Assembly (NCBI RefSeq): GCF_900100395.1
Contig: NZ_FNFB01000014.1
Location: 62,001-126,000, forward strand
From: Nonomuraea maritima
GTDB taxonomy: Bacteria; Actinomycetota; Actinomycetes; Streptosporangiales; Streptosporangiaceae
Direction of reading: 5' to 3'
Length of the DNA: 64,000 nt
Under the pieces are notes generated by a model, which saw only the letters and a program-made list of their open reading frames with translations, was not told the origin of the DNA and searched no databases. The number at the start of each line of letters is the position of its first letter. Position 1 is the stretch's first letter. Shown here in pieces: positions 26,897 to 35,211 of the stretch. The translations under genes and the position numbers were made by a program.

Positions 26897-27798
26897 TCAC
26901 GGCAGCGGTGCTGGCAGCGCTCGCCACCGCGTGCGCAGTCGGCTCCTGGCGTTTCACCACGGCCCGCTGGACCTCACGCGCTCCCCGGCTGGCCATCATC
27001 CTCTGGCAGTCCCTCGGGGTCTCCTGGGGCCTCGCCACCACCGGCGCCATGCTCGCCTACGCCGTCCAGCCGTACGGCACCGGCGTGCTGCACGGGCTCA
27101 TCGAGTTCGGCAGCGGCGAGGCGCCCGCGCACGAGTGGGACGCGCTGCACGTGCTGGCCCTGATCGCGGGGCTCACCGCGCTGACCGTGCTGATCGCGGT
27201 GCTGCTCACCGCCGGCGTGCAGACGCTGCGCGCGCGACGCCGGCACCGCATCCTGCTCCGCCTGATCGCCCACGACGACCCCGGCGTCCCTGGCGTGCGC
27301 GTGCTGGCCCATCCGGGCGCGGCCGCCTACTGCGTGCCGGGGCTGCGCTCGCAGGTCGTGGTGAGCGAGGGCGCGCTCAAGCTGCTGTCGGAGGGCGAGC
27401 TCAAGGCCGTGCTGGCGCACGAGGCGGCGCACGTCCGCGAGCGGCACGACCTGGTGCTGCTGCCGTTCACCGCGCTGCGCCGGGCGATGCCCTGGTCGAA
27501 GGTGGTCGCCGAGGCGCAGGCGCAGGTCGAGCTGCTGATCGAGATGGCCGCTGACGACCGTGCCCGCCGCTACTGCTCTCCCCGCCGCCTGGCCACCGCC
27601 CTGCTTCGCTTCGGTACGGCGGGCGCGATGCCGAACCCGAACGGCACCCTGGGCGTGCACGCCCACCACGTCATGGCCAGGGTCGAGCGGCTGATCGAAC
27701 CGCTGCCGGAACTGGACATTCCGACGCGTTACGGCTTTATGGTGCTCGCCATCGCCTTGGTCACGGCTACCCCATTTCTCTGGGTCATTCAGCTTTGA
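26893..27798 (+). CDS. M56/M48-type membrane zinc protease, partner of the BlaI regulator
   Basis: 301 residues. Three hydrophobic segments precede the catalytic part (about residues 3-17, 35-57, 90-112), and one closes the protein (YGFMVLAIALVTATPFLWVI). The zinc motif is HEAAH in VLAHEAAHVRERHD, followed by EMAADDRA with the third ligand. CVPGLRSQVVVSEGALKLLS is characteristic of BlaR1-like M56 peptidases. There is no C-terminal beta-lactam sensor domain, so it is a stand-alone protease that probably inactivates the co-encoded BlaI repressor. Confidence 0.85.
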   Translation: MITAAVLAALATACAVGSWRFTTARWTSRAPRLAIILWQSLGVSWGLATTGAMLAYAVQPYGTGVLHGLIEFGSGEAPAHEWDALHVLALIAGLTALTVLIAVLLTAGVQTLRARRRHRILLRLIAHDDPGVPGVRVLAHPGAAAYCVPGLRSQVVVSEGALKLLSEGELKAVLAHEAAHVRERHDLVLLPFTALRRAMPWSKVVAEAQAQVELLIEMAADDRARRYCSPRRLATALLRFGTAGAMPNPNGTLGVHAHHVMARVERLIEPLPELDIPTRYGFMVLAIALVTATPFLWVIQL

Positions 27799-27823
27799 TG
27801 CTTGCCACGGTTAACCACCGTGT

Positions 27824-27835
27824 TTGCAATTGCAA
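27824..27835. promoter_or_regulatory. Palindrome upstream of the XRE regulator
   Basis: TTGCAATTGCAA is a perfect 12-bp palindrome 23 bp before the ATG at 27859. Position and symmetry fit an autoregulatory operator for the XRE-family protein. Inferred only. Confidence 0.4.
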
Positions 27836-27858
27836 GCACCGCGAGGCAGACTGGGGCC

Positions 27859-28350
27859 ATGGCACTACCCAAAGTCGGCTCGATCGGTGAATACATCCGC
27901 GAGCAGCGGCAGCAGGCGAAGATCTCGCTGCGCCAGCTCGCGGAGGCTGCGGGGGTCTCGAACCCCTACCTCAGCCAGATCGAGCGCGGCCTGCGCAAGC
28001 CGAGCGCCGAGATCCTCAACCAGATCGCCAAGGGTCTGCGGATCTCGTCGCAGGTGCTCTACGTGCAGGCGGGCCTCATCGAGGACCGCGAGCCGCCGAG
28101 CGACGTGATCACCGCGATCAGAGCCGACGCACTTCTGAGCGAGCGGCAACGTCAGGTGCTGATCGACATCTATGAGTCGTTCCGCAAGGAGAAGCGCGCC
28201 GAAGACGAGCAGACCTCCCAGAACGCTCGTCCCCGGCACGACTCCGATCCGGACGACGAACCGCTGCCGGAGGAGTATCGCGCCGCTCTTGAGCCCTATG
28301 CGGCGCCCTCAGGCAACGGCGACGTCACCCAGGAAACCAAGGAAGGTTAA
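27859..28350 (+). CDS. XRE-family transcriptional regulator
   Basis: A 163-residue protein with an N-terminal HTH_3 domain (REQRQQAKISLRQLAEAAGV, then SNPYLSQIERGLRKPSAEIL) and an acidic, disordered C-terminus. It is immediately upstream (three bases) of the HBHA-like gene and the DUF2516 gene, the same order as Rv0474-Rv0475-Rv0476 in Mycobacterium tuberculosis. It probably regulates this small operon. Confidence 0.9.
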   Translation: MALPKVGSIGEYIREQRQQAKISLRQLAEAAGVSNPYLSQIERGLRKPSAEILNQIAKGLRISSQVLYVQAGLIEDREPPSDVITAIRADALLSERQRQVLIDIYESFRKEKRAEDEQTSQNARPRHDSDPDDEPLPEEYRAALEPYAAPSGNGDVTQETKEG

Positions 28351-28353
28351 CCC

Positions 28354-28782
28354 ATGACGCTGGCCACCGAGGTCAAGAAGCTCACCGAATCCAAGCCGTT
28401 CTACGCCGTCGCCGGCGCCGGCGACTACGCGGTCGAGAAGCTGCGCGAGCTGCCCGATCAGCTGGCGAAGCTCCAGGCCCGCCGCTACGACCTGGCCAAG
28501 GAACTGCCGGTCAAGGCCCGCGAGTACGCCGACAAGGCCGAGGGCATCGCCCGCGAGTTCCCCGACAGGGCCCGCGAGTACGCCGACCAGCTCACCGTCC
28601 GCGCCAACGAGGTCTACGAGGACTTCGCCTCGCGTGGCCGCAGGGTCGTGAGCAAGGCCGGCGGCGAGGCCGCGCTGGAGCTGCAGGAGGTGTCGGAGGC
28701 CGCCGAGCCGGCCGTCGCCAAGCCCATCTCCAAGCCCATCGCGCCGCGGAAGCCCCGCGCCACCAAGACCACCAAGGCCTGA
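28354..28782 (+). CDS. Heparin-binding hemagglutinin-like (HBHA) helical protein
   Basis: A 142-residue, nearly all-helical protein. A coiled-coil body has repeated K-A-R-E-Y-A-D-K/Q segments (VKAREYADKAEGIAREFPDR, then AREYADQLTVRANEVYEDFA). It ends in a lysine/proline/alanine tail (KPRATKTTKA), like the basic tail by which mycobacterial HBHA binds sulfated glycans. In a non-pathogen the role is more likely envelope or lipid-body association. Operon with the XRE regulator. Confidence 0.8.
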   Translation: MTLATEVKKLTESKPFYAVAGAGDYAVEKLRELPDQLAKLQARRYDLAKELPVKAREYADKAEGIAREFPDRAREYADQLTVRANEVYEDFASRGRRVVSKAGGEAALELQEVSEAAEPAVAKPISKPIAPRKPRATKTTKA

Positions 28783-28793
28783 GCGCGCAACGG

Positions 28794-28821
28794 GCCCGTC
28801 TCCCGTCAGGGAGGCGGGTCC
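28794..28821 (+). terminator. Hairpin terminator after the HBHA-like gene
   Basis: GGCCCGTCTCCC (28794-28805) pairs with GGGAGGCGGGTC (28810-28821) through 12 pairs including two G-U wobbles, with a GTCA tetraloop, 11 bases past the stop codon. Confidence 0.6.
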
Positions 28822-28903
28822 TGCCGTTCGAGGGTGCCCGCCTGTCGGGGCGGCCCGTTAGGCTGAATGCGACTTCATCGCGGCGTTGGGCGGAGCCAAC
28901 AAC

Positions 28904-29269
28904 ATGAATCTCATCAACGGCGTCTTCAACCTCCTGTTCCTGGTGCTGGCCGTCGGCATCTTCGGCATGTCGGTGTACGCGCTGGTCCACGCGCTCAGGG
29001 TGCCGACGTCATCGTTCGTCGCCGCGGGCAAGCTCCAGAAGAACCTCTGGCTGCTGATCCTGGCCCTGGCCACGCTGTTCTCCGGGGCGGGCGCATGGAA
29101 CTACCTCAACGCGTTCATCCTCGTCGGTAGCCAGGCGTTCATCGGCATCGGCCTCGGCCTCTTCTCGATCCTGGCCGTCATCGCCGCCACGGTCTACGTC
29201 GTCGACGTCAAGCCCGCGGTGAAGGGCATGGGCGGCCGGGGCAACAGCGGCCCCTACGGCCCCTGGTGA
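28904..29269 (+). CDS. DUF2516-family membrane protein
   Basis: A 121-residue protein with three hydrophobic helices: GVFNLLFLVLAVGIFGMSVY, then LWLLILALATLFSGAG, then FIGIGLGLFSILAVIAATVY. A VDVKPAVKGM segment leads to a glycine-rich tail. It matches DUF2516 (Rv0476-like), conserved next to HBHA genes. Function unknown. Its end overlaps the convergent SGNH hydrolase gene by 16 bp. Confidence 0.88.
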   Translation: MNLINGVFNLLFLVLAVGIFGMSVYALVHALRVPTSSFVAAGKLQKNLWLLILALATLFSGAGAWNYLNAFILVGSQAFIGIGLGLFSILAVIAATVYVVDVKPAVKGMGGRGNSGPYGPW

Positions 29270-29937
29270 CCGGCTGAGGGTCTGCGGCCCAGCTCACCCG
29301 CCAGCCACGCGGCGATCCGCTCGTGGCCGGTGTGGGTGGGGTGCACGCCGTCGGGCAGCGCGACCTCCAGCGGCCAGCGCCGCGCCATCGGGTCGACGAA
29401 CGCCACGCCCCCGTCACGTGCCGCCTTCGCGAGCACGTCACGCACCTCGTACGCCTTCTTCGGCGGCTCGCCCATCCACAGGGGGCCGACCACCACCACG
29501 TCGGTGCCGGGCCAGTGGCCGCGCACCTCGGCGAGCAGCCGGTCGGCGGCCTTGCGCACCTTGACGGCGCTCCAGCGCCGATCGTTGTGGCCGCCCGCGA
29601 TGACCAGCAGGTCGGGTGCGGGACGCCAGGCGAGTTCCACCTCGAACGAGCGCTGGAACGTCCGGCCGACCCGGCCCTCGCTGAGGTAGCCGGTGCCGCT
29701 CGCGCCCGCGATGATCGGCTGGCCGCCCATCAGGCGGGCCGTCTCCGACGCGTACGTCTCCCACGGCGGCACCGGCCCAGAACCGACGGTGAAGCTGTCG
29801 CCGAGGAACATGACCACCCGCGCGGCCGGGGGCGCGTCCCGCGGGACACCATTCGCGGCGCATGCCGACAAAACGAGAAATATCCCGAAAAGTGTGGCAG
29901 CCGGTGGGATTCGCGGACCTATCCTCCAGCCACGCAT
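29254..29937 (-). CDS. SGNH/GDSL hydrolase lipoprotein
   Basis: A 227-residue secreted esterase. The signal peptide ends at lipobox LSAC (C26). SGNH blocks: FLGDSFTVG with nucleophile S48 (I), IIAGASGTGYLSEG (II), IAGGHNDRR (III) and DGVHPTHTGHERIA with the catalytic Asp and His (V). It would hydrolyse acyl or acetyl esters outside the membrane, perhaps on glycans or lipids. ATG 29937 is chosen, with GAGG a few bases upstream. Confidence 0.88.
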   Translation of the reverse strand: MRGWRIGPRIPPAATLFGIFLVLSACAANGVPRDAPPAARVVMFLGDSFTVGSGPVPPWETYASETARLMGGQPIIAGASGTGYLSEGRVGRTFQRSFEVELAWRPAPDLLVIAGGHNDRRWSAVKVRKAADRLLAEVRGHWPGTDVVVVGPLWMGEPPKKAYEVRDVLAKAARDGGVAFVDPMARRWPLEVALPDGVHPTHTGHERIAAWLAGELGRRPSAGHQGP

Positions 29938-29965
29938 GACCACCTCGGGGCACTAGGCTGCCGAT

Positions 29966-30700
29966 ATGACCTACGACCTCCACGGGCGCACCCAGCGACT
30001 GGAACTGTCCGACCAGAGCCTGCGCGACTTCGAGGCCGTCGTACTGGACGCGTCGCCCGAAGGGATCGTGCTGAGCAGGTCGGCATTCTACCCGGGCGGA
30101 GGCGGCCAGCCGGCCGATCAGGGCGTGTTGATCTGGCAGGGCGTCGAGACCCGCATCGCGGGCGTGCGCAAGGGCGACGACCTCCAGCTGATCCCGGCCG
30201 AGGGCGACCCGGTGCCGCCGGTCGGCACCGTGGTGCGGGGCGCGGTGGCCGACGCCCGGCGCTCGGCCCTCATGCGTACGCACTCGGGCCTGCACGTGCT
30301 GTGCGGGGTGGTGTTCCGCGACTACGGCTGCCTCGTCACCGGCGGCAACATGGACGAGATGAGCGCCCGCATGGACTTCAACCTGCCCGAGGTGCCGCCC
30401 GGGTTCAAGGAGGCCGTCGAGGACGCCTGCAACGCCGAGATCGCCGCCGACCGGCGCATCGACGTGCGCGTGCTGCCGCGCACCGAGGCGTTCGCCATCC
30501 CCGACATCATCCGTACGGCCACCAACCTCGTGCCCGAGACCGTGCAGGACGTCCGGATCGTCGACATCGTCGGCCTCGACACCCAGGCCGACGGCGGCAC
30601 CCACGTGGCCTCGACCAAGCAGATCGGCCACATCAAGGTGGCCAAGGTCGAGAGCAAGGGCAAGGGTTTCCGCCGCCTGCGCATCCAGATCTCCGACTAG
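29966..30700 (+). CDS. Alanyl-tRNA editing protein AlaX
   Basis: A 244-residue stand-alone homologue of the alanyl-tRNA synthetase editing domain, which deacylates mischarged Ser/Gly-tRNA-Ala. FYPGGGGQPADQG is the typical N-terminal loop, and H106-S-G-L-H110 supplies two zinc ligands. The second half-site reads QADGGTHVAST with H213. At the position where many AlaX/AlaRS proteins have cysteine there is D209, which may alter metal binding. It is divergent from the SGNH gene and overlaps the convergent regulator by four bases. Confidence 0.88.
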   Translation: MTYDLHGRTQRLELSDQSLRDFEAVVLDASPEGIVLSRSAFYPGGGGQPADQGVLIWQGVETRIAGVRKGDDLQLIPAEGDPVPPVGTVVRGAVADARRSALMRTHSGLHVLCGVVFRDYGCLVTGGNMDEMSARMDFNLPEVPPGFKEAVEDACNAEIAADRRIDVRVLPRTEAFAIPDIIRTATNLVPETVQDVRIVDIVGLDTQADGGTHVASTKQIGHIKVAKVESKGKGFRRLRIQISD

Positions 30701-31602
30701 TCGATCAACCGGGCCAGGCCGTCGAGCAGGCGGCCGAGGCCGAACTCGAAGAGCCGGTCAAGGTCGAGGTCGAAGTCGCCGAGTTCGTGCAGGAACGCGG
30801 CGAAGGCGGGGCTGTCGCCCGACTCGCTGATCTGCTGCAGCCGCCCCTGCTGGGCCTGCATCCATTCCTCGTCCGTGATGCCGGTGGCGGCTCTGGCCTG
30901 GCGTTCCTGCTCGATGTTGGCGGCGATGGCCAGCACGTAGCTGTAGGTCAGGATGTTGACGTGCATCTTGGCCGTGGCGTCGAGCCGGGTGCCGGCCAGG
31001 GCGGACATCATCCACTCCGAGTGCCTCAGCAGCGCGGTCGAGGGCAGCGGGCGGTGCAGTGAGGTGACCCCGGGCATCCAGGGGTGCTCGCGGTGGGCGG
31101 CCCACAGCACGCGAGCGGACGTCTCGAGAACGGTCCGCCAGCCGTCCGGACGTTCCCGCGGCAGCGGGAACTCGTCGAGCGCCGCATCGACCATGAACAG
31201 GAGCAGTTCGTCCTTGCCGCCGACGTGGCGGTAGAGGGACATGGTCGCCATGCCCAGCCGGTCGGCGACGCGGCGCATGGTGAGCTCGGCGAGCCCTTCG
31301 GCGTCGGCGATCTCGATGGCGGCGCGCACGATGCGTTCGCGTACCCGCTCGTCGCCGCGCGCCGGCTGCCCCTTGCGCGGCGTTGCGGCGCGCTCGGCGA
31401 CCACCGTGCCGACGCGGGGCTCGGCGACCACGACGCCCTCGCGGGCCAGGACGGCGAGGGCCTTGGTGGCGGTCGCCAGGGCGACGTCCCAGTCACGGGC
31501 GAGCTGGCGGGTGGACGGCACCCGCTCCCCCGGACGCAGCCGGCCGTCGGCCACCCGTCGCTTGATGTCGGCCACGATGCGGGCATAGGGCGGGGTGCTC
31601 AA
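30697..31602 (-). CDS. Chimeric GntR-TetR transcriptional regulator
   Basis: 301 residues from TTG 31602, five bases after GGAGG. Residues 1-70 form a GntR winged helix (YARIVADIKRRVADGRLRPG, then ERVPSTRQLARDWDVALATA). After a linker a second DNA-binding unit of TetR type follows (VRERIVRAAIEIADAEGLAE, then VADRLGMATMSLYRHVGGKD), with a TetR_C ligand domain. Two palindromes lie upstream, between this gene and a divergent flavin monooxygenase, its likely target. Two fused DNA-binding domains of different families is an uncommon layout. Confidence 0.88.
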   Translation of the reverse strand: MSTPPYARIVADIKRRVADGRLRPGERVPSTRQLARDWDVALATATKALAVLAREGVVVAEPRVGTVVAERAATPRKGQPARGDERVRERIVRAAIEIADAEGLAELTMRRVADRLGMATMSLYRHVGGKDELLLFMVDAALDEFPLPRERPDGWRTVLETSARVLWAAHREHPWMPGVTSLHRPLPSTALLRHSEWMMSALAGTRLDATAKMHVNILTYSYVLAIAANIEQERQARAATGITDEEWMQAQQGRLQQISESGDSPAFAAFLHELGDFDLDLDRLFEFGLGRLLDGLARLID

Positions 31603-31611
31603 CCGAACCTC

Positions 31612-31625
31612 CTGTACTAGTACAG
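31612..31625. promoter_or_regulatory. Perfect 14-bp palindrome at the GntR-TetR promoter
   Basis: CTGTACTAGTACAG is self-complementary and lies immediately upstream of the ribosome site of the regulator gene. It shares the GTAC half-site with a second dyad 45 bp away. A probable operator for autorepression. Confidence 0.6.
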
Positions 31626-31656
31626 ATCTTGTCATCCTACCCTTGTCGCCTGCTGT

Positions 31657-31671
31657 ATGTACTGCGTACAT
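31657..31671. promoter_or_regulatory. Second GTAC-type operator upstream of the flavin monooxygenase
   Basis: ATGTAC (31657-31662), TGC, GTACAT (31666-31671): a perfect 6-3-6 inverted repeat 40 bp before the ATG at 31711. A further GTAC occurs near 31682. With the palindrome at 31612 it forms a two-operator intergenic region. Confidence 0.55.
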
Positions 31672-31710
31672 TCAGTTCTGCGTACAACGTCAACAAGCAA
31701 GGAGCGCGAC

Positions 31711-32787
31711 ATGAGGGTTCTGGTCTCCGGAGCGGGCGTCGGCGGCGTCACCCTGGCCCACTGGCTGCGTCGGGACGGACACGACGTGACCGTCGTCGAA
31801 CGGGCCCCCGGCCGGCGCGGCGGCGGCCAGGCCGTCGACGTCAGGGGCGCCGCGCTCGCCGTGGCCTCCGAGATGGGCGTCCTCGACCGGATCAAAGAGC
31901 TGCGGACGACCATGCGCGGCATGTCCATGGTCGACACCGCCGGCAACGAGATCATGCGCAACGAGGAGGCCACGATCAGCGGCGGCAGCTTCGACAGCCC
32001 CGACGTCGAGATCATGCGCGACGACCTCACCGCCGTCCTGACCGAGGTCTCGGACGCCACGTACCTCTACGGCGACTCGATCGCCACGCTGACGGAGGAC
32101 GGGCACGTGACGTTCGAGAGCGGACGGCAGGAGAGCTACGACCGCATCGTGGGCGCCGACGGCCTGCACTCCGTCGTTCGGCGGCTGACCTTCGGCGACG
32201 AGGACCAGTTCATCCACCATCTCGGCACGTACGTCTCGATCTTCACCGCCCCCAACTTCGTCGGCATCGACCACTGGCAGACCTGGTTCAACGAGGGCGA
32301 GGCGGGCGGAGCCGTCTTCAGCGACCGCGACCGCAGCGTCATGCGCGTCAACCTGGGGTTCCGCTCCGACCCGATCGCGTACGACCACCGCGACGTCGAC
32401 CAGCAGAAGCGGCTCGTCGAGGAGCGCTGCAAGGCGGTGTACGAAGGGCCCCGGCTGCTGGAGGCCATGTGGCGGGCCGACGACTTCTTCTTCGACTCCA
32501 TGGCCCAGGTGCGCATGGAGAACTGGACCAAGGGCCGGGTCGCGCTGGTGGGCGACGCGGGCTACTGCGCCTCGCCGCTGTCGGGCCAGGGCACGAGCCT
32601 CGCCATGGTGGGCGCGTACGTGCTGGCGCAGGAGCTGGGACGCGACCCGGAGGCCGCGTACGGCCGCTACGAGGAGCGCATGCGCCCGTTCGTCACGGCG
32701 AACCAGGCGCTCGCCTTCGAGAACCCGGGTCAGCCCGCGGCGCCGGAGAGCATCGAGCGAGCGGCGAACGCGATCTCCCTCGACTGA
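31711..32787 (+). CDS. FAD-dependent monooxygenase (TetX/PHBH-like)
   Basis: A 358-residue class A flavin monooxygenase. VLVSGAGVGGVTLAHWLRRD is the FAD motif, IVGADGLHSVVRRL the DG motif and ALVGDAGYCASPLSGQGTSL the GD motif. The size and GRRGGGQAVDVRG loop resemble short TetX-like enzymes that hydroxylate polyketides or antibiotics; the substrate is not known. AAGGAG seven bases before ATG 31711 fixes the start. Divergent from the GntR-TetR regulator, which probably induces it on ligand binding. Confidence 0.85.
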   Translation: MRVLVSGAGVGGVTLAHWLRRDGHDVTVVERAPGRRGGGQAVDVRGAALAVASEMGVLDRIKELRTTMRGMSMVDTAGNEIMRNEEATISGGSFDSPDVEIMRDDLTAVLTEVSDATYLYGDSIATLTEDGHVTFESGRQESYDRIVGADGLHSVVRRLTFGDEDQFIHHLGTYVSIFTAPNFVGIDHWQTWFNEGEAGGAVFSDRDRSVMRVNLGFRSDPIAYDHRDVDQQKRLVEERCKAVYEGPRLLEAMWRADDFFFDSMAQVRMENWTKGRVALVGDAGYCASPLSGQGTSLAMVGAYVLAQELGRDPEAAYGRYEERMRPFVTANQALAFENPGQPAAPESIERAANAISLD

Positions 32788-32823
32788 CCCCACGACCCGG
32801 TGATCGATAGGTAGATTCGTGGT

Positions 32824-33162
32824 GTGGACCAGCTTGTGCGGTGGGAACTCGAGGACGGCGGCACCGTACTGGTGGAAACCGCCTCCGAGGACGTGGCAAG
32901 GGGCGGCTGGGCGTCGGCCGGGGTCGGCGCCGACACCGTCCACGAGGCCAAGCTGCGGATGGAGGAGGCGCTCGGCCATCTGCGGGGCGTCGCCACGGCG
33001 GCGCTGAAGACCTTCCGTGAGCTGCCGGTCGGGCCCGACGAGGTCGAGATCGAATTCGGGGTGAAGCTCGCGTCCGAGGCCGGGGCCGTGATCGCCAAGG
33101 CCAAGGCCGAGGGTCAGCTCGTCGTCAGGCTCCGCTGGCAGGCCCCCGACCGGAGCGGCTGA
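32824..33162 (+). CDS. Trypsin-co-occurring domain 1 (Trypco1, CU044_2847-type) protein
   Basis: A 112-residue small beta-rich protein: VRWELEDGGTVLVETASE, later VHEAKLRMEEALGHLRGVAT and VEIEFGVKLASEAGAVIAKA. This is the Trypco1 pattern that recurs directly beside trypsin-like proteases in actinomycetes. It is two bases upstream of the protease gene, so they are co-translated. In the published framework of NTPase/protease conflict systems (Aravind group), Trypco domains are predicted adaptors or protease substrates. The role in this organism is unproven. Confidence 0.8.
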   Translation: MDQLVRWELEDGGTVLVETASEDVARGGWASAGVGADTVHEAKLRMEEALGHLRGVATAALKTFRELPVGPDEVEIEFGVKLASEAGAVIAKAKAEGQLVVRLRWQAPDRSG

Positions 33163-33164
33163 GC

Positions 33165-35174
33165 ATGAACGGCGCGTGGCGCGCCCGGGTCGACGGGCCG
33201 AAAGGCACTCTGGGAGCCGGGTTCCTGGTCACGCCCGACCTGGTGCTCACCTGCGCCCACGTGGTGAAGGACGTGCCGGAGTTGTCCGTGTCCTTCCCGC
33301 AGGCCGGCAGAAGCGACCTGCTCGGGCTGCGCGCGACCGTCCACATGACAGGGCCGTGGCGGCGGCAGGGAGATCCCGGCGACGTCGCCGTGCTGAGGCT
33401 CGCCCGCGCCGTCGACATCCGTCCGGCCAGGCTCGTGACCCGGACGGGCCCCAGGGACGGCTACGTGGCCCATGGGTTCCCCCGACGGGACGACCCCGTG
33501 GGCGTCCCGCTGGAGCTCGTGCTCAGCTCGACCGACCGGTTCGGCGAGTGGCAGCACGTCCGCTCCGCCACCGCGCACGCCGAGATCCCCGACAAGGGGT
33601 TCAGCGGCGCCGCCGTCTACGGCGACGAGACCGGCGACGTGATCGGCATGTTCACCGACCACGCGATCGACCGGACGAGGCTCACCGGCCGGATGCTGCC
33701 CATGTGGTCCGTCCGCCGGCACTGGGAGGAGCTCGACGACGTCCTCGACCTGCCGTGGCTGCCGCAGGCCGAGCGGCGCGAACTGCGCGGGATCGTGGCG
33801 GCGGCCCGCAGCGGCACGGACCTGCGCGAGCTGGTGCTCCGGGTCTTCCCCGGCAGCGGTGCCCACCCCGACTTCCGCTCCGTGTGGGACGCGATCCGGC
33901 ACGTCGCCGAGCACCTGTCCGGGGACGATCGGCTGCGCCGCTTCCTGTACGAGCTCGTCAGGACGCTCACCCCGGCGTCCGCGCGAAGCGAGCTGCGGCA
34001 GTGGATCCGCGAACACCTCGACACGGCCGAGATCCTGCGTGCCCAGAGCGAACTGGCCGAGAGCCTGGAGAACCTCGGCCGGTTCGACGAGGCCAGGGAG
34101 AAGTGCGAGGAGGTGCTGCGCCGCTACGAGGGATCGGAGACCGCGTACGGGGCCGAATACCTGCTCCTGCTGCACCGCTTCGCGATGGTGCTGGCCCGCC
34201 TCGGCGACTACCCGCAGGCCCTGAGCCTGACGCGGCGCACCCTCGACTACTTCCGCGAGCACGGCGACGACCGCGTACGGCTGCGCGTCGCCACCGACCG
34301 GGCCCGCGTCCTGCACGACGCCGGCGAGCTGAGGGCCGCGCAAGGCCTCACCGAGGAGGCGCTCGAACGCTGGACGCCGGCGGCCGACCCGCTCGACGTG
34401 CTCGCCGCCCGCACCGTGCACATGTCGGCCCGCAACAAGCTCGGCCACTTCCTGGAGACGAGGAAGGAGGCCGCGAAGGTCGTAGAGGGCTACCGGGCCA
34501 TCGGCCACGACCAGCACCCGGGGTGCCTCGAAGCCATGATGGTCCAGGCCACGGCGCTGATCATCCTCGACTACCCGGCCCACGAGACGAACAAGAACGC
34601 GGCCAGGGCCATCGAGCTCATGGAACACGTTCACCGGGTGCGCAAGGACGCGCTCGGCCGCGACAACCCGCACACCCTCGCGGCGGCGGCGATGCACGGC
34701 CGTACCCTCATCTGGGCGAAACGCAGGAGTGCGGGCCTGTCGATCCTGCAGGAGGCGGCGGCCGGGCTGGAGCGGCAGCTGGGAGCGGCGCACCCCGTCC
34801 TGCTGGAGGCCCGCCACTGGTACGCGCAGGGTCTGCTCTCGGACAACCAGTTCGGCAACGCCGCAGCGGTCTTCTCCGAGGTGCTCGACGGACGCCGCCG
34901 CATCCTCGGCGACGACCACATCGACACCCTGGTCACCCAGTGCCGGCTGGCGACCTCGACGGCGGCGAAGGGAGGCGTGTCGATGTTCCGCGCGGTGCCG
35001 ATCGCCTCCGGGGCGCTCAAGAAGGCGTTCAAGGGCGGTTACCAGCACCGGTTCGACCTGGTCGGCGACGGGGTCGCGGCCCTGCTCAACACGACCGTCT
35101 TCGCGCCGATCCTGCAGCTCTTCAGCATCGTGGAGCCCCGCGCGAACCCGCCGACGTGGCCGGAAGAGAACTGA
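33165..35174 (+). CDS. Trypsin-like serine protease fused to a helical domain and TPR repeats
   Basis: 669 residues. The N-terminal chymotrypsin-fold protease has a full triad: H32 in VLTCAHVV, D73 in GDVAVLRL and S147 in DKGFSGAAVYG. No signal peptide is visible, so it acts in the cytoplasm. Residues about 200-290 (LPQAERRELRGIVAAARSGT and onward) form a helical domain resembling effector-associated (EAD-type) adaptors. The remainder is TPR repeats (SLENLGRFDEAREKCEEVLR, MVLARLGDYPQALSLTRRTL, and a Kinesin-light-chain-like end). With the adjacent Trypco1 gene this is the make-up of predicted biological-conflict proteases. Confidence 0.85.
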   Translation: MNGAWRARVDGPKGTLGAGFLVTPDLVLTCAHVVKDVPELSVSFPQAGRSDLLGLRATVHMTGPWRRQGDPGDVAVLRLARAVDIRPARLVTRTGPRDGYVAHGFPRRDDPVGVPLELVLSSTDRFGEWQHVRSATAHAEIPDKGFSGAAVYGDETGDVIGMFTDHAIDRTRLTGRMLPMWSVRRHWEELDDVLDLPWLPQAERRELRGIVAAARSGTDLRELVLRVFPGSGAHPDFRSVWDAIRHVAEHLSGDDRLRRFLYELVRTLTPASARSELRQWIREHLDTAEILRAQSELAESLENLGRFDEAREKCEEVLRRYEGSETAYGAEYLLLLHRFAMVLARLGDYPQALSLTRRTLDYFREHGDDRVRLRVATDRARVLHDAGELRAAQGLTEEALERWTPAADPLDVLAARTVHMSARNKLGHFLETRKEAAKVVEGYRAIGHDQHPGCLEAMMVQATALIILDYPAHETNKNAARAIELMEHVHRVRKDALGRDNPHTLAAAAMHGRTLIWAKRRSAGLSILQEAAAGLERQLGAAHPVLLEARHWYAQGLLSDNQFGNAAAVFSEVLDGRRRILGDDHIDTLVTQCRLATSTAAKGGVSMFRAVPIASGALKKAFKGGYQHRFDLVGDGVAALLNTTVFAPILQLFSIVEPRANPPTWPEEN

Positions 35175-35211
35175 GGAGACAGATCGGTACGAACCGATAC
35201 CATGTGCCGCC

